Of a stretch of 32,893 bases of DNA, positions 16,543-26,338 are shown piece by piece (the stretch's first letter is position 1; each line of letters begins with the position of its first letter). Source of the stretch: HGM11525 sp045649145 (GTDB lineage: Bacteria; Bacillota; Clostridia; UBA1381); the NCBI GenBank assembly GCA_045649145.1, contig JAZRPK010000075.1:1-32893 (forward strand), written 5' to 3'. A program made the translations under genes and the position numbers. The notes under the pieces were generated by a model. That model was not told the origin of the DNA, searched no databases, and worked only from the letters and a program-made list of their open reading frames with translations.

Positions 16543-17508
16543 ATGGAAAAGTTTTTCAGCATTATTGTTCCGGTTTATAAGGTAGAAGAGTACTTAGAAG
16601 ATTGCATAAATAGTGTCCTGAGCCAAAGCTTTACCGATTTTGAACTCATTTTGGTAGATGATGGCTCTCCGGATAAATGTCCGCAAATTTGCGACGAATA
16701 TGCTCAAAAAGATGAGAGAATTACCGTTATTCATCAGAAAAACAGAGGGGTTTCCTGCGCCCGTAACTCCGGCATGAGAGTGGCTCTCGGGAAGTATCTT
16801 ATGTTTATTGACAGTGATGATGCACTGCTCTATGATGATGCGTTAAGTGATATAAAAAATGAACTGGATGCAAAAAATCACCCTGACGTACTGCTTACCA
16901 AGTATCCGGGAAAAGATTTTGATGATGGGTTAAGCGGCGAAATGCTACTAAAGAAAATGCTGTCGCGCGCAATTGGCGGAAAAGGGTTTAATGTTACCGT
17001 TTGGGACAAGATATATAAAAGTGAATTTATCCTTGGAAGCAAGCTTTTCTTCAAAGAGGGGCTGGTACACGAAGACCTTCTCTGGATTTGTATGGTATTA
17101 GATAACGCAAAAAGATGTGAGTTTACAAGCACACAGTTTTATAGGCATAACACTGTAGAATCATCTATAACACGCTCAAAATCAGAGAAATCCATTCTAA
17201 ACAGAGCTGTTTCAAAGCTTAGAGTTGCTAAAACCAACATAGATTATTTCAAAGCAAAAGACTGTCTGTGTAATAATTATTCTGATATATACGAATTCTT
17301 TACAGGAGTATATATTTCCGGAATTGTTGAAAGCGGCGGATTAAAGGAAAAATCGAGCAAAAAATTCTTTGATGATGTACTTTGTGAAACATCCGACGCT
17401 GTTAATATCGCCTTAAAATCACCCAGAGCTAAGTATAGGTTACTTGCTATACTGAAATCAATTTTTGGTATTAAGGCAGTAAAAGTTATTCGATTGTTAA
17501 AACGATAG
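16543..17508 (+). CDS. GT2 family glycosyltransferase
   Basis: 321 aa GT-A fold inverting enzyme. FSIIVPVYKVEEYLEDC, ILVDDGSPDKCPQICDEYA, ARNSGM and the metal-binding FIDSDD are all present. ATG 16543 is preceded by AAAGGAGAAGG; the frame runs further upstream into the polymerase gene but without a start signal. Its first 110 residues are very similar to the next gene, suggesting a tandem duplication with divergence of the acceptor half. Confidence 0.93.
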   Translation: MEKFFSIIVPVYKVEEYLEDCINSVLSQSFTDFELILVDDGSPDKCPQICDEYAQKDERITVIHQKNRGVSCARNSGMRVALGKYLMFIDSDDALLYDDALSDIKNELDAKNHPDVLLTKYPGKDFDDGLSGEMLLKKMLSRAIGGKGFNVTVWDKIYKSEFILGSKLFFKEGLVHEDLLWICMVLDNAKRCEFTSTQFYRHNTVESSITRSKSEKSILNRAVSKLRVAKTNIDYFKAKDCLCNNYSDIYEFFTGVYISGIVESGGLKEKSSKKFFDDVLCETSDAVNIALKSPRAKYRLLAILKSIFGIKAVKVIRLLKR

Positions 17509-17519
17509 GAGGTCTGCAT

Positions 17520-18494
17520 ATGCCGGAGGAGCATAAAACGGACAAAAGGGCTATAAGCATAATTGTCCCTGTATATAAGGTGGAATCATACTTAAATAAA
17601 TGCGTTGACAGTATTCTTAGCCAGACGTTTACCGATTTTGAGCTCATTCTGGTAGATGACGGCTCTCCCGATGATTGCCCTTTAATTTGTGATGAATATG
17701 CAAAAAAGGATGCCCGTGTAAAAGTCCTGCACAAAGAAAACGGGGGCTTGTCAGATGCACGAAACGCAGGAATAGAGGTAGCAACTGGCGAATATATTGG
17801 CTTTGTTGACAGTGATGACTATATAGCGCCTGATATGTATGAGCGCCTTTATAAGCTTATTACCGAAAACAATTGTGATATGGCAATATGCCGTGCAGTG
17901 ATTGTAAGAGAACAGGACGAGCCTGTTTATGAAGACTCGGATGACATACGGGTTATGGACAAAGATACTGCCAATTACCAAATGATATACAAAAGGTTGT
18001 TTGGTGTCAATGCGTGGAATAAGCTGTGTAAACGCGAACTTTTTAACTCCATTCGCTTTCCGAAAGGAATGCTCTACGAAGATATGGCAACCGCATATGC
18101 ACTTATTGATGAATGTAAAAGGGTTGTGTATTCTCCTATGAAAAAGTATGCTTACCTTCAAAGAGGCGGGAGCATAATGAATTTAACAGGATATATGGTA
18201 TCGACAGATAAAGTGCAAATTATTGAGGAAATGCTTTCTTATTTTAGGCCAAAAAGCATCAGCAATAAAGAAGAAATAGAAGTCGGTGCCACGAGGTTTT
18301 TGTTAGAAGATTTATATAAAATGGCATCTTGCGGAAATCTCACCAAAAACAAAGCATACTTAGATGAGTTTAGAAGGTTTTACAAAACGAACAAAAATGT
18401 ATCTAAAAACAAGCTTCTAACACCGAAAGAAAAGATTGTTCTTTATTTAGCAGCAAATATGCCGGCTGTTTTGCAGGCAATATATAAAAGGTGA
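17520..18494 (+). CDS. GT2 family glycosyltransferase, paralogue of the preceding gene
   Basis: 324 aa, GT-A fold. ISIIVPVYKVESYLNKCVDS, FELILVDDGSPDDCP, GGLSDARNAGIEVA and GFVDSDDYI are the classic GT2 motifs; LYEDMATAYAL provides the likely catalytic acidic residue. TAGGAGGTC lies just before the ATG. Probably adds a beta-linked residue to the repeat unit; sugar unknown. Overlaps the next frame. Confidence 0.94.
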   Translation: MPEEHKTDKRAISIIVPVYKVESYLNKCVDSILSQTFTDFELILVDDGSPDDCPLICDEYAKKDARVKVLHKENGGLSDARNAGIEVATGEYIGFVDSDDYIAPDMYERLYKLITENNCDMAICRAVIVREQDEPVYEDSDDIRVMDKDTANYQMIYKRLFGVNAWNKLCKRELFNSIRFPKGMLYEDMATAYALIDECKRVVYSPMKKYAYLQRGGSIMNLTGYMVSTDKVQIIEEMLSYFRPKSISNKEEIEVGATRFLLEDLYKMASCGNLTKNKAYLDEFRRFYKTNKNVSKNKLLTPKEKIVLYLAANMPAVLQAIYKR

Positions 18495-18499
18495 AAATG

Positions 18500-19633
18500 A
18501 TGAGAAAAATTTTAGTCTTTGTCAACAGTTTTGACCTTGGCGGAATAACAAGTCTTATTCAGGATATTTACAGAAATCTGGACAGAAGTAAATACAGAAT
18601 TTCTTTTCTAAGGACTGACGGGGATATATATGACTTCGACAAAGAGGTTACAACAAACGGTGACAAGGTTTATTACGTAAAAAACGAGCGATTAAATGGT
18701 ATTCCTGTCATCAATTATGCAATAAGAAGAAGACATATGATTAAAAAGGTGTGTGAGGCGGTCGGAAGTGACAAATATGATGTCGCCTACATACACGCAA
18801 ATGCTGCATATGCAGTCCCTAGCGCGAAAAAGCTCAAAATCCCCAAAATTATAATGCACTCACACGAGGCGGTCAGCGATTTTAACGGCAATGAAAAGAA
18901 TTCATATATAACAAGATTAATGTGGAACAGGCGAGTAAAGATGTACAACCGCCTTGTTGATTATAAGCTGGGCGACAGCAAAAAGGCGTGTATAGCCAAA
19001 TTTGGTGAAAATGTTGTTTTAGCCCCCAATATGATGGTTGTAAATCCGCCTATAAATATGGAAAAATTCGACCCTTCTGCTTATAGTGCCGACGATATCC
19101 CCCGCGAAGTTGATGCAGGAGAAAATACATTTAATATGATTCACGTTGGCAGACTATGTGCGGTAAAAAACCAGAAATTCTTAATAGATATATTAAGCGA
19201 AATTGTAAAAGAAAAGGACAGTCACCTGTATATTGTGGGCGAGGGGGACAGCGACAAGAAAATGCTTACCCAATACGCTCTTGAAAAGGGTGTTTCGGAA
19301 AAAGTGACATTCCTAAAGGGCAACACATCGCCTGCTATATATAAGGCAATGAACTGTTCTCTTTTGCCGTCATTTTCCGAGGCGTTCGGTATGGTTGCGG
19401 TAGAATCTCAGTTGATGGGCGCGCCGTGCTTTGCATCAACCAATGTCCCCGATGATGTTGATGTTGGAATGTGTAGCTTTATGGATTTGTCACTTGGTGC
19501 AAAAGAATGGGCAGACAGGATTTTGAAGTATAATTATGCTGATGCAGAAATTAATACCGAAAAGAAGAATACGTTTGATATAAAAAATATTATAAAAAAT
19601 CTTGAAAAACTATACGACTCGGCAGGTTATTAG
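18500..19633 (+). CDS. GT4 family glycosyltransferase
   Basis: 377 aa GT-B enzyme: N-terminal ILVFVNSFDLGGITSLIQD, IIMHSHE, then the donor domain MIHVGRLCAVKNQKFLIDIL, LYIVGEGDSDKKML, and LLPSFSEAFGMVAVESQLMGAP with the EX7E pair. Three starts are close together (GTG 18491, ATG 18497, ATG 18500); 18500 gives the best distance to AAAGGTG and the usual N-terminus MRKILVF. Resembles capsular glycosyltransferases such as EpsF/CapM-type; specificity unknown. Confidence 0.9.
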   Translation: MRKILVFVNSFDLGGITSLIQDIYRNLDRSKYRISFLRTDGDIYDFDKEVTTNGDKVYYVKNERLNGIPVINYAIRRRHMIKKVCEAVGSDKYDVAYIHANAAYAVPSAKKLKIPKIIMHSHEAVSDFNGNEKNSYITRLMWNRRVKMYNRLVDYKLGDSKKACIAKFGENVVLAPNMMVVNPPINMEKFDPSAYSADDIPREVDAGENTFNMIHVGRLCAVKNQKFLIDILSEIVKEKDSHLYIVGEGDSDKKMLTQYALEKGVSEKVTFLKGNTSPAIYKAMNCSLLPSFSEAFGMVAVESQLMGAPCFASTNVPDDVDVGMCSFMDLSLGAKEWADRILKYNYADAEINTEKKNTFDIKNIIKNLEKLYDSAGY

Positions 19634-19644
19634 AAGGTGAATGA

Positions 19645-21186
19645 ATGAATAAAAATTCAAGAACAACCAATGTTATAAGAAACGCTATAGGCGGCGTAGG
19701 CGGTCAGTTATTTACGAGCATTTTTATGTTCATTTGCCGTACATATTTTATAAAGCTTTTAGGCGCAACCTATCTGGGTATAAACGGCTTGTTCTCAAAT
19801 ATTTTAAGTATGCTTTCGCTTGCCGAGCTGGGCATAGGTCCGGCAATCGTATTTAGTATGTACAAGCCTATTGCCGAAAATGATGAAATTCATGTTGCAA
19901 AGCTTATGAATTTCTATAAAAGTGCATATCGGATTGTAGCAATTGTAGTTGCGACAATAGGGCTTTGCCTTTTGCCGTTTTTGGAATATCTCATAAAGGA
20001 TGTTCCCGATGTAGAGAATTTGAAGCTTATATTTGTTTTAATTCTTTCAAACACGGTTGTTTCATACTTTTACGCATACAAAGGCTCTATGCTAAATGCC
20101 GACCAGAAGGCGTATATTACAGTTATATTCAGGAATATATTTTCGGTTATTCAGAATGTGTTGCAAATAGTTGTTCTGATTACAACAGGCAATTTTATCC
20201 TCTACCTGATAACTCAGATGATTACAACATTCTTGGGTAATTTGGTACAGGCGGTATATGTCGATAGAAAGTATCCGTTTTTGGTTTTGTATAAGAGCGA
20301 GAGGATTGACAAAACTGAGCGTGCTGATATAATGAAGCGTGTACGCGGAATGATGATGCACAAAATAGGTGGTTTCGTCTTAAACAGTACCGATAACCTT
20401 GTGATTTCCAAGTTTGTAGGTGTTGTTGCTGTAGGCATTTACTCAAACTACCTGATGATAATTAACCTTATAAAAACATTTGTATCTCAGGTTTCGGGAA
20501 GTATAGGTGCAAGTGTAGGAAATCTTATCGCCAGCGAAAGCGAAGAAAAAAGCTATACGGTATTTAATTCGGTATTCTTGGTATACTTTTGGCTGTACTC
20601 CTTTTGTACAATCTGCTTTTGGGTTATGTTCCAGCCCTTTATCGAATGGTGGATAGGCGACGAATACCTGCTCGGAGGTGCAACGCTGTTTTTAGTCCTG
20701 ATGAATTTCTATTTCACAGGGATTCAGGACTGCGTTAATACCTTCACAAACGCAACCGGTCTTTTCTGGGAAACCCGCTATAAGCCTGTTTTTGAGTGTA
20801 TAGTAAATCTTGGTGTGTCGGTTGTTCTGGCGCACAAAATAGGCATTGTCGGCGTCTTTGCCGGCACATTGGTAAGTTATTTGTGCACCTTCTGGATAAA
20901 CCCCATATTGATATTCAAAAAACAGTTCAAAAGAAATGTGGCAGTATACTTTGCTAAGTTTATACTGTATTTTGCAATAACGGCAATAACGGCAATAGCC
21001 CTTGGAAATCTTTGCAACTATATATTTGATGAGGTATCTCTTTTGTCTATACTGATGAGGGCATTAATATGTGTTAGTGTACCTAATCTTTTATACATAG
21101 TATTGTTCTGGAGAACAAAAGAGTTCAGATATTGCTTTGACTTAGCCGAAAAAACAATAAAGAGAGGTAAAATTAAAAATGTTTAA
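19645..21186 (+). CDS. Wzx-like oligosaccharide flippase (MOP superfamily)
   Basis: 513 aa with about 12-14 hydrophobic segments. The N-terminus AIGGVGGQLFTSIFMFICRTYFIKLLGATYLGINGLFSNILSMLSL, summarised as arms around GATYLGINGLF, is typical of the polysaccharide transporters of Firmicutes. It would flip undecaprenyl-linked repeat units to the outer face for the EpsG-like polymerase. RBS AGAAGGTG precedes two ATGs, 19641 out of frame and 19645 used. Ends 8 nt into capE. Confidence 0.93.
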   Translation: MNKNSRTTNVIRNAIGGVGGQLFTSIFMFICRTYFIKLLGATYLGINGLFSNILSMLSLAELGIGPAIVFSMYKPIAENDEIHVAKLMNFYKSAYRIVAIVVATIGLCLLPFLEYLIKDVPDVENLKLIFVLILSNTVVSYFYAYKGSMLNADQKAYITVIFRNIFSVIQNVLQIVVLITTGNFILYLITQMITTFLGNLVQAVYVDRKYPFLVLYKSERIDKTERADIMKRVRGMMMHKIGGFVLNSTDNLVISKFVGVVAVGIYSNYLMIINLIKTFVSQVSGSIGASVGNLIASESEEKSYTVFNSVFLVYFWLYSFCTICFWVMFQPFIEWWIGDEYLLGGATLFLVLMNFYFTGIQDCVNTFTNATGLFWETRYKPVFECIVNLGVSVVLAHKIGIVGVFAGTLVSYLCTFWINPILIFKKQFKRNVAVYFAKFILYFAITAITAIALGNLCNYIFDEVSLLSILMRALICVSVPNLLYIVLFWRTKEFRYCFDLAEKTIKRGKIKNV

Positions 21187-22219
21187 GGACAAGACGCTTT
21201 TAATAACGGGAGGAACAGGTTCTTTCGGGAATGCTGTCTTAAACAGATTCTTAGATACCGATATAAAAGAGATAAGAATTTTCTCCAGAGACGAGAAAAA
21301 GCAGGACGATATGCGCCACGAATATCAGGTTAAATTCCCTGATGTAAGCTCAAAAATAAAGTTCTACATAGGTGACGTAAGAGATATACAGAGCATAAAA
21401 AATGCTATGCACGGCGTTGACTACGTTTTCCACGCAGCTGCACTAAAGCAGGTGCCTTCCTGTGAATTTTTCCCGATAGAAGCGGTTAAAACCAATGTAA
21501 TAGGTACGGAAAACGTGCTTACCGCTGCAATTGACGCAGGCGTAAAAAAGGTTATATGCCTCTCTACTGACAAGGCGGCATACCCCGTTAATGCGATGGG
21601 GACCTCCAAGGCTATGATGGAAAAGGTTGCAGTCGCAAAGGCAAGAACAGTAGACCCCGAAAAAACGATGATTTGCTGCACACGCTACGGAAATGTTATG
21701 TGCTCGAGAGGCTCGGTAATTCCGCTTTGGATTGAACAAATTAAAAAGGGAGAGAGCGTGACGATAACGGACCCTGCTATGACACGCTTTATAATGAGCC
21801 TTGAAGAAGCAGTTGATTTGGTATTATTTGCATTTGAAAATGGCAAAGGCGGGGATATTTTGGTACAAAAAGCGCCTGCTTGTACAATCGAAACGCAGGC
21901 ACAGGCTGTTTGCGAGCTTTTTGGCGGTGATAAAAGCAATATAAAAATAATAGGCATCCGTCACGGCGAGAAAATCTATGAAACTCTGCTTACCAACGAA
22001 GAATGTGCCAACGCAATTGATATGGGCGATTTTTACAGAGTGCCTGCAGACAACCGTGACCTTAACTATGACAAGTACTTTAAGGACGGCGATGCAAAAA
22101 GAAACCCGCTTACAGAGTTTAATTCCAATAATACACAGCTTTTAAGCGTAGCTGAGGTCAAGGAGAAGCTTTTGGAGCTTTCATATATAAAAGAAGAATT
22201 GGAGAAAAAAGATGTATAA
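21179..22219 (+). CDS. capE: UDP-GlcNAc 4,6-dehydratase (inverting), CapE-like
   Basis: 346 aa extended short-chain dehydrogenase. Rossmann motif LLITGGTGSFGNAVL; HAAALKQVPSCEFFP; and the active-site stretch LSTDKAAYPVNAMGTSK, where the usual tyrosine of YxxxK is replaced by methionine, a recognised trait of the CapE/FlaA1 group. Converts UDP-GlcNAc to UDP-2-acetamido-2,6-dideoxy-L-arabino-4-hexulose, step one to UDP-N-acetyl-L-fucosamine with CapF and CapG. The partners lie 4 kb downstream, separated by an LRR gene, a glycosyltransferase and a nucleotidyltransferase-like gene. Confidence 0.92.
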   Translation: MFKDKTLLITGGTGSFGNAVLNRFLDTDIKEIRIFSRDEKKQDDMRHEYQVKFPDVSSKIKFYIGDVRDIQSIKNAMHGVDYVFHAAALKQVPSCEFFPIEAVKTNVIGTENVLTAAIDAGVKKVICLSTDKAAYPVNAMGTSKAMMEKVAVAKARTVDPEKTMICCTRYGNVMCSRGSVIPLWIEQIKKGESVTITDPAMTRFIMSLEEAVDLVLFAFENGKGGDILVQKAPACTIETQAQAVCELFGGDKSNIKIIGIRHGEKIYETLLTNEECANAIDMGDFYRVPADNRDLNYDKYFKDGDAKRNPLTEFNSNNTQLLSVAEVKEKLLELSYIKEELEKKDV

Positions 22220-23954
22220 GATTATCCGAAGCATACTGATAATTGCAGCGACTATGCTGTGTACAGCGGTTTTAGTATCTGCAAATTCCGAATACAGCAT
22301 TTCGGGATTTATGATAACTAAATACAACGGCAATGCTGACGTTGTAACCGTCCCTGCCGTTATAGACGGTATCGAAATAGCAGGAATTGATACGAACGCC
22401 TTTGTAAACAAGGATATGCACACCGTTATAATAGAAGACGGTATAGAAGTAATACAGCCGAAAGCGTTTGTCGGCTGTGATAATCTGGAATATGTAAAAA
22501 GTCCCGAGTCTATGCTTTTGATAAACGAGAACGCATTCTTTGAGTGCTTTTCGTTGTCGAAGCTTGACGTAAGCAAGAATACATATGTTATGACCGACGA
22601 GCCTCTTTGTCTCCTTTCGGAAACGGAGAGCGAAAGCCACAACGGCTTCTTGTATTCGGATAACACCATAACAGGATACAATGGCGAAGATACAGAGATA
22701 ACAATACCCAACAGCATAAATGATGTCACAATAACAACAATAGCCGCAAGCGCTTTTGCGGGCAATACAACACTTACATCGGTCACGATCCCCGATACCA
22801 TAACAACCATAGGCGATAGCGCCTTTAAGGGTTGTACGGCGCTTGAGGAGGTTTCTTTGTCAAAGACGCTGAGCGCTGCAGGGACGGGTGTTTTTAGCGG
22901 ATGCACAGCTCTTAAAAGCGTGACAGTGCCAGGCAGCTTAAAGAAATTAGCAGATAATATGTTTTATGGCTGCAGTGCACTTACTGATGTCATTTTGGAA
23001 GAAGGAGTGGAGAGGACAGGCAATTATGCGTTTTATAATTGCCATCTCTTGAAAAGCATATCAGTTCCTTCGACACTTAAAGGCATAGATGTATGGTCCT
23101 TCGGATACTGTTATGCGCTGGAAAGCTTTTATATTCCGGAGGGAGTAACCTATATCAGTACGGCAGCTTTTTATCTGTGTTGGACACTTGATAGTATTGT
23201 TATGCCCGACACCATTACATCCATAGAGAGTCATGCCTTTAGAGGCTGCAGTGGCATCACCAGTATGAAATTATCCGGAAACTTAGAAAGAATACCCTAT
23301 CGTGCTCTTAACGGATGTGGGTTTTCCAAGATTACAATTCCTCAAAAGGTAATTTATATAGATGATGAGTCATTTTACCAGTGCCAAAAGCTTACATCAA
23401 TACATATACCCGATAATGTAATATCAATTGGCAACTATGCTTTTTATGGCTGTTACACAATGACAGAGGGAATAATATACGGTGAGGGTGTTGTATTTGG
23501 AACGGATGTATTTTTGGGTGTTTACAGCGGTTGCAAGATATGGCTTCCCGAAAACTCTGCCACCTCAAAATCGGCAGAGGCAAAGGGCGTGGCATACTAT
23601 CCTATACAGGACTGTGCATCAGTATCCAAGCAACAGCTGTATATAAATGACAGCTTGGTTTCGCTGGGGGAAGAAACTAATATTAAAGCCGGCGACGAGA
23701 TATATGTAAAATATCGTGCCATAACGGCAAACGATACAAAAAACAGCGACATTCTCTTTGCGTTTATATTGTTTGATTCGGAGGGGACATTTATGGAAAT
23801 AAAGCCTGTTCCGGTCGAAATGTCGGCAAATTCGGAAAAATACATCGAGCATAGTATGGAAGTTGCAGACGAAGCTTATGTAAAAGTTATTTTGCTTAAT
23901 TCTTTGTCCAAAATGAAGCCGCTTTGCGCAGCAATAGAGGTTTGTACTGAGTGA
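22212..23954 (+). CDS. Secreted BspA-like LRR protein inside the polysaccharide operon
   Basis: 580 aa. Signal peptide MYKIIRSILIIAATMLCTAVLVSA, then about 15 LRR_5 units (ITTIGDSAFKGCTALEEVSL type), and a C-terminal domain ending VKVILLNSLSKMKPLCAAIEVCTE. That end matches the last 60-70 residues of the other LRR protein at 7688-10243 (shared pattern KV..W/L...KPLCA.AE). No wall-anchor motif visible. Start overlaps capE by 8 nt, so it is translated with the sugar-synthesis genes. Possibly a surface protein that binds the polymer or a host surface. Confidence 0.92.
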   Translation: MYKIIRSILIIAATMLCTAVLVSANSEYSISGFMITKYNGNADVVTVPAVIDGIEIAGIDTNAFVNKDMHTVIIEDGIEVIQPKAFVGCDNLEYVKSPESMLLINENAFFECFSLSKLDVSKNTYVMTDEPLCLLSETESESHNGFLYSDNTITGYNGEDTEITIPNSINDVTITTIAASAFAGNTTLTSVTIPDTITTIGDSAFKGCTALEEVSLSKTLSAAGTGVFSGCTALKSVTVPGSLKKLADNMFYGCSALTDVILEEGVERTGNYAFYNCHLLKSISVPSTLKGIDVWSFGYCYALESFYIPEGVTYISTAAFYLCWTLDSIVMPDTITSIESHAFRGCSGITSMKLSGNLERIPYRALNGCGFSKITIPQKVIYIDDESFYQCQKLTSIHIPDNVISIGNYAFYGCYTMTEGIIYGEGVVFGTDVFLGVYSGCKIWLPENSATSKSAEAKGVAYYPIQDCASVSKQQLYINDSLVSLGEETNIKAGDEIYVKYRAITANDTKNSDILFAFILFDSEGTFMEIKPVPVEMSANSEKYIEHSMEVADEAYVKVILLNSLSKMKPLCAAIEVCTE

Positions 23955-23967
23955 TGAGGTGTGTACT

Positions 23968-25146
23968 ATGAAAGTGGTTCAGGTAAATGCAGTATGCGGT
24001 CGGGGAAGCACCGGTATTATTGCGGCAGAAATAGGTAAAATGCTGACAAGCAATAATATAGAAAACTATATTCTTCACACCGGCAAAAAGAGCACACAGG
24101 GAAATAGTATTTCCTATGCAGGCAATTTTGCTGTAAAGGCAAATGCCCTGCTGTCAAAAATATTAGGGAACTATGGCTTTAATTCCCATTATGAAACAAA
24201 AAAACTAATCAGAGAAATAGAAAAAATCAATCCTGATATAGTGCATCTTCATAATATACACGGCCACAATGTAAACTTAAGAACATTCTTCACATATCTC
24301 AAAAACAAGGGAGTGCGGGTTATCTGGACCTTTCACGATTGCTGGGCATTTACGGGCTATTGCACACACTTCGAATTTTTGCCTTGCGACAAGTGGAAGA
24401 AAGGCTGCAGAAACTGTTTGCAAAAGTCAAGCTATACTTGGTTTTTTGACAAATGCAGAAAACTGCAGTTGATGAAAAAGGAGCTATTTTGTGCTCTTCC
24501 CGATATGACAATAGTCACACCGAGCCAATGGCTTGCAGACTTGGTTAAGGAGTCCTTTTTGCAGGATTTCCCGCTTAAGGTAATAAATAACGGAATAGAT
24601 TTGGATATTTTCAGGTACAAAAACCAAAAGATAATATCAAAGGCAGACGGACGGTTTGTCGTTATGGGTATGCCAAAAGGGAAAATTGATGCATTTGTGG
24701 AGCTTAATAATATATTGGATAAGTCCCAATATAAGCTCGTTTTGGCAGGACTTTCGGATGAGGAGATAAAGGCTCTGCCCGAGGGAATAACAGGTATAAG
24801 GCGTACCTCTGACAGAGAGTTGCTCGCCGATATTTATTCTGCGGCGGATGTTTTTGTAAATCTCACAATGGAGGACACCTTCCCGACTGTTAATTTAGAA
24901 GCACTTGCCTGCGGTACGCCAATAGTTACCTATAAAACAGGTGGCAGTCCTGAAACGGTAGACAGCAAAACAGGAATAGTCGTTTGTCAAAAGGACATCA
25001 AAGGTGTTTATGACGCCATACAGGAAATAGCAAACGGTCCGGACAGGAGAGAAGCTTGCGGTAAAAGGGCAAGGGAGTTATATAATGCAAAGGACAGATT
25101 TGCCGACTATCTGGATTTATATTTGAAAAAGGGGAGATTCAATTGA
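23968..25146 (+). CDS. GT4 family glycosyltransferase (WcaC/EpsD-like)
   Basis: 392 aa. N-terminal QVNAVCGRGSTGIIAAEIG, mid region WTFHDCWAFTGYCTHFE with a cysteine-rich CDKWKKGCRNC, then IVTPSQWLADLV, NNGIDLDIFR and the donor-site block LTMEDTFPTVNLEALACGTPIVTYKTGGSPE. The WTFHDCWAFTGHC-type segment is characteristic of the colanic-acid WcaC-like subgroup. ATG 23968 has GAGGTG 7 nt before it; the GTG nine bases upstream is less likely. Confidence 0.91.
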   Translation: MKVVQVNAVCGRGSTGIIAAEIGKMLTSNNIENYILHTGKKSTQGNSISYAGNFAVKANALLSKILGNYGFNSHYETKKLIREIEKINPDIVHLHNIHGHNVNLRTFFTYLKNKGVRVIWTFHDCWAFTGYCTHFEFLPCDKWKKGCRNCLQKSSYTWFFDKCRKLQLMKKELFCALPDMTIVTPSQWLADLVKESFLQDFPLKVINNGIDLDIFRYKNQKIISKADGRFVVMGMPKGKIDAFVELNNILDKSQYKLVLAGLSDEEIKALPEGITGIRRTSDRELLADIYSAADVFVNLTMEDTFPTVNLEALACGTPIVTYKTGGSPETVDSKTGIVVCQKDIKGVYDAIQEIANGPDRREACGKRARELYNAKDRFADYLDLYLKKGRFN

Positions 25147-26330
25147 ATATGAACAGATATGCCGGGTATTTAATGCACCTGCTCCGATGCGCAATAAGGA
25201 ATTCGGCACCGTCGGCTTTTCCCGACGAATTAAATTTTGACGAATTTCTAAAGCTTTGCAAAAGTCACAAGCTGGAGAATATTGTATATCTGACGCTTAA
25301 AAGGGCTGATAACTCAGAAATTTCGCAACAGGATATAAAAAAGCTTGAAAGCATCTATTTGCAATCATTAATGATAACTGCAACACAGCAGCATTATCTT
25401 GAAGAAGTCGAAAAAGTATTTGAAGAAAACGCCATAGACTATCTTGTCCTTAAGGGCAGAGAGCTTTCAAGCCTGTATCCGTCGGCTGATATGAGGCAGT
25501 CTTCGGATATTGATATATATATTGGTACAGACGCCTCGGAAAAAGCAAAACAGCTTATGCTCCAGATAGGCTTTTTGGCGAAATTCTACAGCGAAGACGA
25601 AAATCACGACGAATACACCATAAATAATTGGGTGCTTTTCGAGCTGCACAGAGTTTTAATTCAGGGTAACTACCCGTGGAAAAGGTCCTGCAACGAAATT
25701 GTTGACAACCTGATACTCTGTGACGATAAAAAGCATTGCTACAAGATGTCTAAGGAAGACTTTTATGTATACAATCTTGCTCATGCGGCAAAGCATATGA
25801 AGCTTTCCGGTATAGGAATAAAGGCATTTTTGGATATAGAGATAATATATCAAAAATATAAGGACGATTTCGATTATGACTATTTGAGCAAAAAACTGGC
25901 AGACTGCTCCTTGACAGAATTTGACAAGAATGCACGTCTTTTGTGCGAATACTGGTTTGAAGAAAAAGGGGATGTCAGTCCGGTTATAGAGCAAATGGCG
26001 GAGTACGTCATATTAAGCGGATGGGTAGGAACTCCCGAGCAATTGTTTGCCACTCAAGCGGCAGAATATGCGGGAAAGACAAACTCAAAGCTTGTTGCAA
26101 AGATAAAAAAGTGTATAAATATTGTTTTATCTCCGTATGAAACAATGGTTGAGCGTTATCCCATCTTAAGAAAACACAAATGGCTTACACCGCTTTATCG
26201 CATTAGGCGGGCAATTTCTGCCATTTTGAAGAAACGCTCTCTCATACAAGAGGTTACAAAAACGATAGACGAAACAAATATGGATGCGGGCAAGAAAATT
26301 CTCGAATTTAAGAAAAGTATCGGGTTGTGA
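25143..26330 (+). CDS. Nucleotidyltransferase-like protein (NTP_transf_5 family)
   Basis: 395 aa. The central part reads IDYLVLKGRELSSLYPSADMRQSSDIDIYIG: a lysine-glycine stretch and the DxD metal motif of the nucleotidyltransferase fold, matching the uncharacterised family PF14907. LAHAAKHM and the helical C-terminus are also typical. Proteins of this family recur in capsule and natural-product clusters, but their substrate is unknown. TTG 25143 overlaps the preceding stop and is 6 nt from GGGGAG; ATG 25149 is the alternative. Confidence 0.8.
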   Translation: MNMNRYAGYLMHLLRCAIRNSAPSAFPDELNFDEFLKLCKSHKLENIVYLTLKRADNSEISQQDIKKLESIYLQSLMITATQQHYLEEVEKVFEENAIDYLVLKGRELSSLYPSADMRQSSDIDIYIGTDASEKAKQLMLQIGFLAKFYSEDENHDEYTINNWVLFELHRVLIQGNYPWKRSCNEIVDNLILCDDKKHCYKMSKEDFYVYNLAHAAKHMKLSGIGIKAFLDIEIIYQKYKDDFDYDYLSKKLADCSLTEFDKNARLLCEYWFEEKGDVSPVIEQMAEYVILSGWVGTPEQLFATQAAEYAGKTNSKLVAKIKKCINIVLSPYETMVERYPILRKHKWLTPLYRIRRAISAILKKRSLIQEVTKTIDETNMDAGKKILEFKKSIGL

Positions 26331-26338
26331 GGTAGAAT

